A DNA stretch of 31,402 nucleotides from Thermoleophilia bacterium (GTDB lineage Bacteria; Actinomycetota; Thermoleophilia; Gaiellales; Gaiellaceae). Shown here piece after piece: positions 29,430 through 31,402 of this stretch. The DNA lies in the NCBI GenBank assembly GCA_016844515.1, contig JAERMP010000005.1, forward strand, positions 1-31,402, read 5' to 3'. Below the pieces are notes generated by a model, which saw nothing but the letters and a program-made list of their open reading frames with translations, was not told the origin of the DNA and ran no database searches. The position numbers and the translations under genes are program-made. Each line of letters begins with the position of its first letter. The first letter of the stretch is position 1.

Positions 29430-30428
29430 GTGGATCTCGACGTCGTGTTCCTCGGGACGGCCGGCTCCATGCCAACCGCCAAGCGGGCCTTGTCCGCGAC
29501 GCTCGTGCGGCGAGGTGGGGACCGGCTCCTGTTCGATTGCGCAGAGGGGACGCAGCGCCAGCTCTTGCGCTCGGATGTCGGACTCGTGGAGCTCGAGGAG
29601 ATCTATCTCACGCACTTCCACGCGGATCACTACCTCGGGCTGCCTGGAATGCTCAAGACCTATTCGCTGCGTGGCCGCGAGCTGCCGTTGCGGATCTACG
29701 GCCCGCGAGGGCTTGACGAGCTCCTATCAGCGCTACGCCGCATCTTCGGTCGGCTTTCCTACTCCGTCGAGTCGACGGAGCTCGAGCCCGGGGCCGTCCT
29801 CGAACGACCCGGATATCGAATCGAGACCTTTCCGGTCGAACACGGCGTGTCGGCGATCGGCCATTCGATCGTCGAGGACGAGCGGCCAGGACGGTTCGAT
29901 GTGGAGACCGCTGCCGCGCTCGGCGTTCCCGACGGCCCGGAGCGTGGCCGCCTCCAACGAGGCGAGAGCGTGACGCTTCCAGACGGGCGCGACGTGACTC
30001 CGGATCAGGTTCTCGGGCCTGCGCGTCCGGGACGCAAGCTCGTCCTCTCCGGCGACACGGGGCCGGCCGCGTCGGTCGTCGACGCAGCGATGGGGGCGGA
30101 CGTGCTCGTCCACGAGGCGACGTTTCTTGCCGACGAGCGCGAGCGGGCACGGGAGACTTCCCACTCGACAGCGGGCGAGGCCGCACTCGTGGCGCGCGAG
30201 GCGGGCGTGCGCATGCTCGCGCTCACGCACGTGTCGACGCGGTACTTCGGCCATCAGGTGGTCGAGGAAGCGCGAGAGCTCTTTCCGGCGACCGAGGTGC
30301 CGCGCGACTTCGACGTCATCGAGATCCCGTTCCCCGAACGAGGCTCACCCGAGCTCATCCGGGCGGGTGCCCGAGCGAGCCGAGCTGCAGTCGTCTCGAC
30401 CGAACACCCTGGCGAAAAGGCCGAGTAG
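29430..30428 (+). CDS. rnz: Ribonuclease Z (tRNA 3' endonuclease)
   Basis: 332-residue RNase Z that trims the 3' trailer of tRNA precursors. The zinc site is THFHADH (His62, His64, Asp66, His67) followed by YLGLPGMLKT, with EHGVSAIGHSI, LSGDTGP, the HEATF motif, the HST loop (TSHSTAGEA) and THVSTRYFGH. Length is slightly above the bacterial norm because of a C-terminal tail of about 25 residues. The GTG start is set by TACAAT 8 nt upstream. Both tRNA genes in this window lack an encoded CCA and so are expected substrates of this type of enzyme. Confidence 0.93.
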   Translation: MDLDVVFLGTAGSMPTAKRALSATLVRRGGDRLLFDCAEGTQRQLLRSDVGLVELEEIYLTHFHADHYLGLPGMLKTYSLRGRELPLRIYGPRGLDELLSALRRIFGRLSYSVESTELEPGAVLERPGYRIETFPVEHGVSAIGHSIVEDERPGRFDVETAAALGVPDGPERGRLQRGESVTLPDGRDVTPDQVLGPARPGRKLVLSGDTGPAASVVDAAMGADVLVHEATFLADERERARETSHSTAGEAALVAREAGVRMLALTHVSTRYFGHQVVEEARELFPATEVPRDFDVIEIPFPERGSPELIRAGARASRAAVVSTEHPGEKAE

Positions 30429-30472
30429 CCCTCGACGGAGAAGCGGGCACAGCGGCCGTCTTGAGGGATCTT
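30429..30472 (+). terminator. Terminator after RNase Z
   Basis: ccctcgacgg (30429-30438) pairs with ccgtc-tt-gaggg (30456-30467, two-base bulge), followed by atctt. It starts right after the stop codon. Confidence 0.5.
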
Positions 30473-30523
30473 CGTGCGACCGGGATCCACGCGAACTTCG
30501 ACCGGTCCGGCGCACGATCACGC

Positions 30524-30529
30524 TAGACT
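30524..30529 (+). promoter_or_regulatory. -10 element (TAGACT) of the pyr operon
   Basis: TAGACT, identical to the box at 9473-9478, lies 45 nt before the pyrR ATG, placing the transcription start just upstream of the PyrR-binding hairpin. No good -35 was found. Confidence 0.55.
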
Positions 30530-30536
30530 GCACGAG

Positions 30537-30569
30537 TCCTTTAACCCGGTCCAGTGAGGCCGGAAAGGA
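30537..30569 (+). promoter_or_regulatory. PyrR-binding leader hairpin overlapping the pyrR ribosome binding site
   Basis: TCCTTT (30537-30542) pairs with AAAGGA (30564-30569) and CCGG (30546-30549) with CCGG (30560-30563), enclosing the loop TCCAGTGAGG, which matches the conserved PyrR-recognition loop. The 3' arm supplies the Shine-Dalgarno bases AAAGGAG. PyrR with UMP bound here should block translation, as in mycobacteria, rather than act by transcription attenuation; no separate terminator is seen. Confidence 0.8.
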
Positions 30570-30574
30570 GTGAG

Positions 30575-31186
30575 ATGACCACGCACGTCCCCGATCGCGC
30601 CACCGCGACGCAGCTGTTGGACGCCGACGCGATCGCGAAGTCTCTCTCTCGCATTGCCCACGAGCTCATCGAGCGAAACGGCATGCCCGATGGTCCGGGT
30701 CTCGATCGTGTCGCGCTCGTCGGGATCCAGACGCGAGGCGTACCGCTCGCCTCCAGGCTCCGACGTCTCGTCGAGGAGCGGAGTGACGTCGAGCTCCCTG
30801 TCGGCGCCCTCGACATCACGTTCCATCGGGACGACGTTCACGTCCGAGACGGAGGTCGTCCGCCAGGCCGTCAGCCCGTCGTGCGTGCGACCAGCATCGC
30901 GTTCCCGATCGAGGGCATGACCGTCGTGCTCGTCGACGACGTCCTCTACACGGGTCGCACGATTCGCGCCGCCATCGACGCGCTGCTCGAGTTCGGGCGC
31001 CCGGCGCGCGTTCAGCTGGCGGTGCTCGTAGACCGCGGCCACCGTGAGCTTCCGATTCGCCCCGACTACGTCGGCAAGAACCTTCCGACCGGACGCGGCG
31101 AGCGGATTCAGGTGGAGCTCGTGGAGATCGACGAGCGAGACGGCGTGCTCCTCGTCGCGGGGAGCGAGGACGACGGCCATGTCTGA
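30575..31186 (+). CDS. pyrR: PyrR bifunctional regulator / uracil phosphoribosyltransferase
   Basis: 203-residue PyrR from ATG 30575, with AAAGGAG 5 nt upstream. It senses UMP/PRPP and binds pyr mRNA leaders; many members also have uracil phosphoribosyltransferase activity. Signatures are [31 protein letters not shown], the PRPP loop [18 protein letters not shown], and [22 protein letters not shown]. An in-frame GTG at 30554 lies in the RNA loop and is not a plausible start. The gene overlaps pyrB by 8 nt, the usual pyrimidine operon order. It probably controls its own translation through the hairpin. Confidence 0.95.
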   Translation: MTTHVPDRATATQLLDADAIAKSLSRIAHELIERNGMPDGPGLDRVALVGIQTRGVPLASRLRRLVEERSDVELPVGALDITFHRDDVHVRDGGRPPGRQPVVRATSIAFPIEGMTVVLVDDVLYTGRTIRAAIDALLEFGRPARVQLAVLVDRGHRELPIRPDYVGKNLPTGRGERIQVELVEIDERDGVLLVAGSEDDGHV

Positions 31187-31402
31187 GCTTCGACCGCCGG
31201 CCCCGCCGCGCCGCCACCTGCTGTCGATCCGCGATCTCGATCGAGATGACGTCGAACGCATCCTCGACACGACACGGGCGCTCTCAGCATCTCTCGAGCG
31301 CGAGGTCAAGAAGCTGCCGACCCTGCGCGGTAGAACCGTCGTCAATCTCTTCTACGAGTCCTCGACCCGAACGCTCGCGAGCTTTGAGCTCGCTGCGAAG
31401 CG
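31179..31402 (+). CDS. pyrB: Aspartate carbamoyltransferase catalytic chain, 3'-partial
   Basis: First 74 codons of PyrB, which joins carbamoyl phosphate to aspartate in pyrimidine synthesis. The N-terminus [25 protein letters not shown] is followed by [26 protein letters not shown], containing the carbamoyl-phosphate-binding S-T-R-T motif. The ATG at 31179 overlaps the end of pyrR by 8 nt, so translation is coupled. The window ends inside the gene. Confidence 0.95.
   Translation, partial: MSELRPPAPPRRHLLSIRDLDRDDVERILDTTRALSASLEREVKKLPTLRGRTVVNLFYESSTRTLASFELAAK

Noticed and set aside
30554..30574. GTG 30554 as the pyrR start
   Set aside because: It lies in the PyrR-binding RNA loop and has no ribosome binding site, whereas ATG 30575 follows AAAGGAG.
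1..31402. CRISPR arrays, insertion sequences, prophage or toxin-antitoxin modules
   Set aside because: No regular spaced repeats, transposase, integrase or structural phage genes were seen.

Overview
This is a GC-rich, gene-dense chromosomal window from what looks like an Actinomycetota bacterium, probably a Thermoleophilia-type lineage (Gaiellales/Solirubrobacterales or relatives). The reasons are the actinobacterial/Gram-positive LexA operator (CGAACATATGTTCG), frequent GTG/TTG starts, many short TANNNT promoters placed directly in front of start codons, and secreted proteins of a style common in that class. The genus cannot be named from sequence alone. No phage, IS, CRISPR array or plasmid backbone was seen.

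Layout: (1) 1-4068, central carbon metabolism on the + strand: the end of glpX (class II fructose-1,6-bisphosphatase), class I fructose-bisphosphate aldolase, and a fused alpha/beta thiamine-diphosphate E1 dehydrogenase broken by a one-base frameshift. (2) 4069-8905, a more accessory stretch: a nested inverted-repeat element, a small DUF1059 gene behind a GrpB-like fragment, a secreted peptide-amidase-like enzyme, an AlbA_2 (Schlafen-type) gene that also appears frameshifted, and tRNA-Gly(CCC). (3) 8934-17038, housekeeping and orphan genes: HIT hydrolase, thermonuclease, a degenerate MBL-fold protein, a secreted hypothetical, CorA, an MFS transporter, a class V aminotransferase and a DUF4037 protein. 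(4) 17089-21072, a tight trpD-trpCF-trpB-trpA operon whose genes overlap by 1-4 nt, with a fused trpC-trpF. (5) 21048-22772, an alpha/beta hydrolase directly behind tRNA-Arg(CCG), then a membrane cytochrome-like DUF6529 protein with a monohaem cytochrome c. (6) 22793-25628, an enolase-superfamily epimerase, an alpha/alpha-toroid protein and a DUF1611 protein; the first and third resemble the DgcA/DgcN pair of D-glutamate catabolism. (7) 25675-31402: a secreted glycoside-hydrolase-like protein, an SOS-controlled LysM membrane mini-protein, an NTF2-like protein, an HD-GYP protein, RNase Z, and the start of a pyrimidine operon (pyrR-pyrB) with a PyrR-binding leader.

The most notable observations are: a TTGACA/17 bp/TACTGT promoter whose spacer is filled by one LexA box while a second box contains the start codon of a YneA/ChiZ-like LysM protein; about a dozen genes whose -10 hexamer lies 6-8 nt before a (mostly GTG) start codon, implying widespread leaderless mRNAs; a hydrolase whose mRNA could be made leaderless by RNase Z cleavage of the upstream tRNA; a possible D-amino-acid catabolic cluster with an unexplained toroid protein; and two genes each restored by adding one C to a CC run, which may mark assembly errors.
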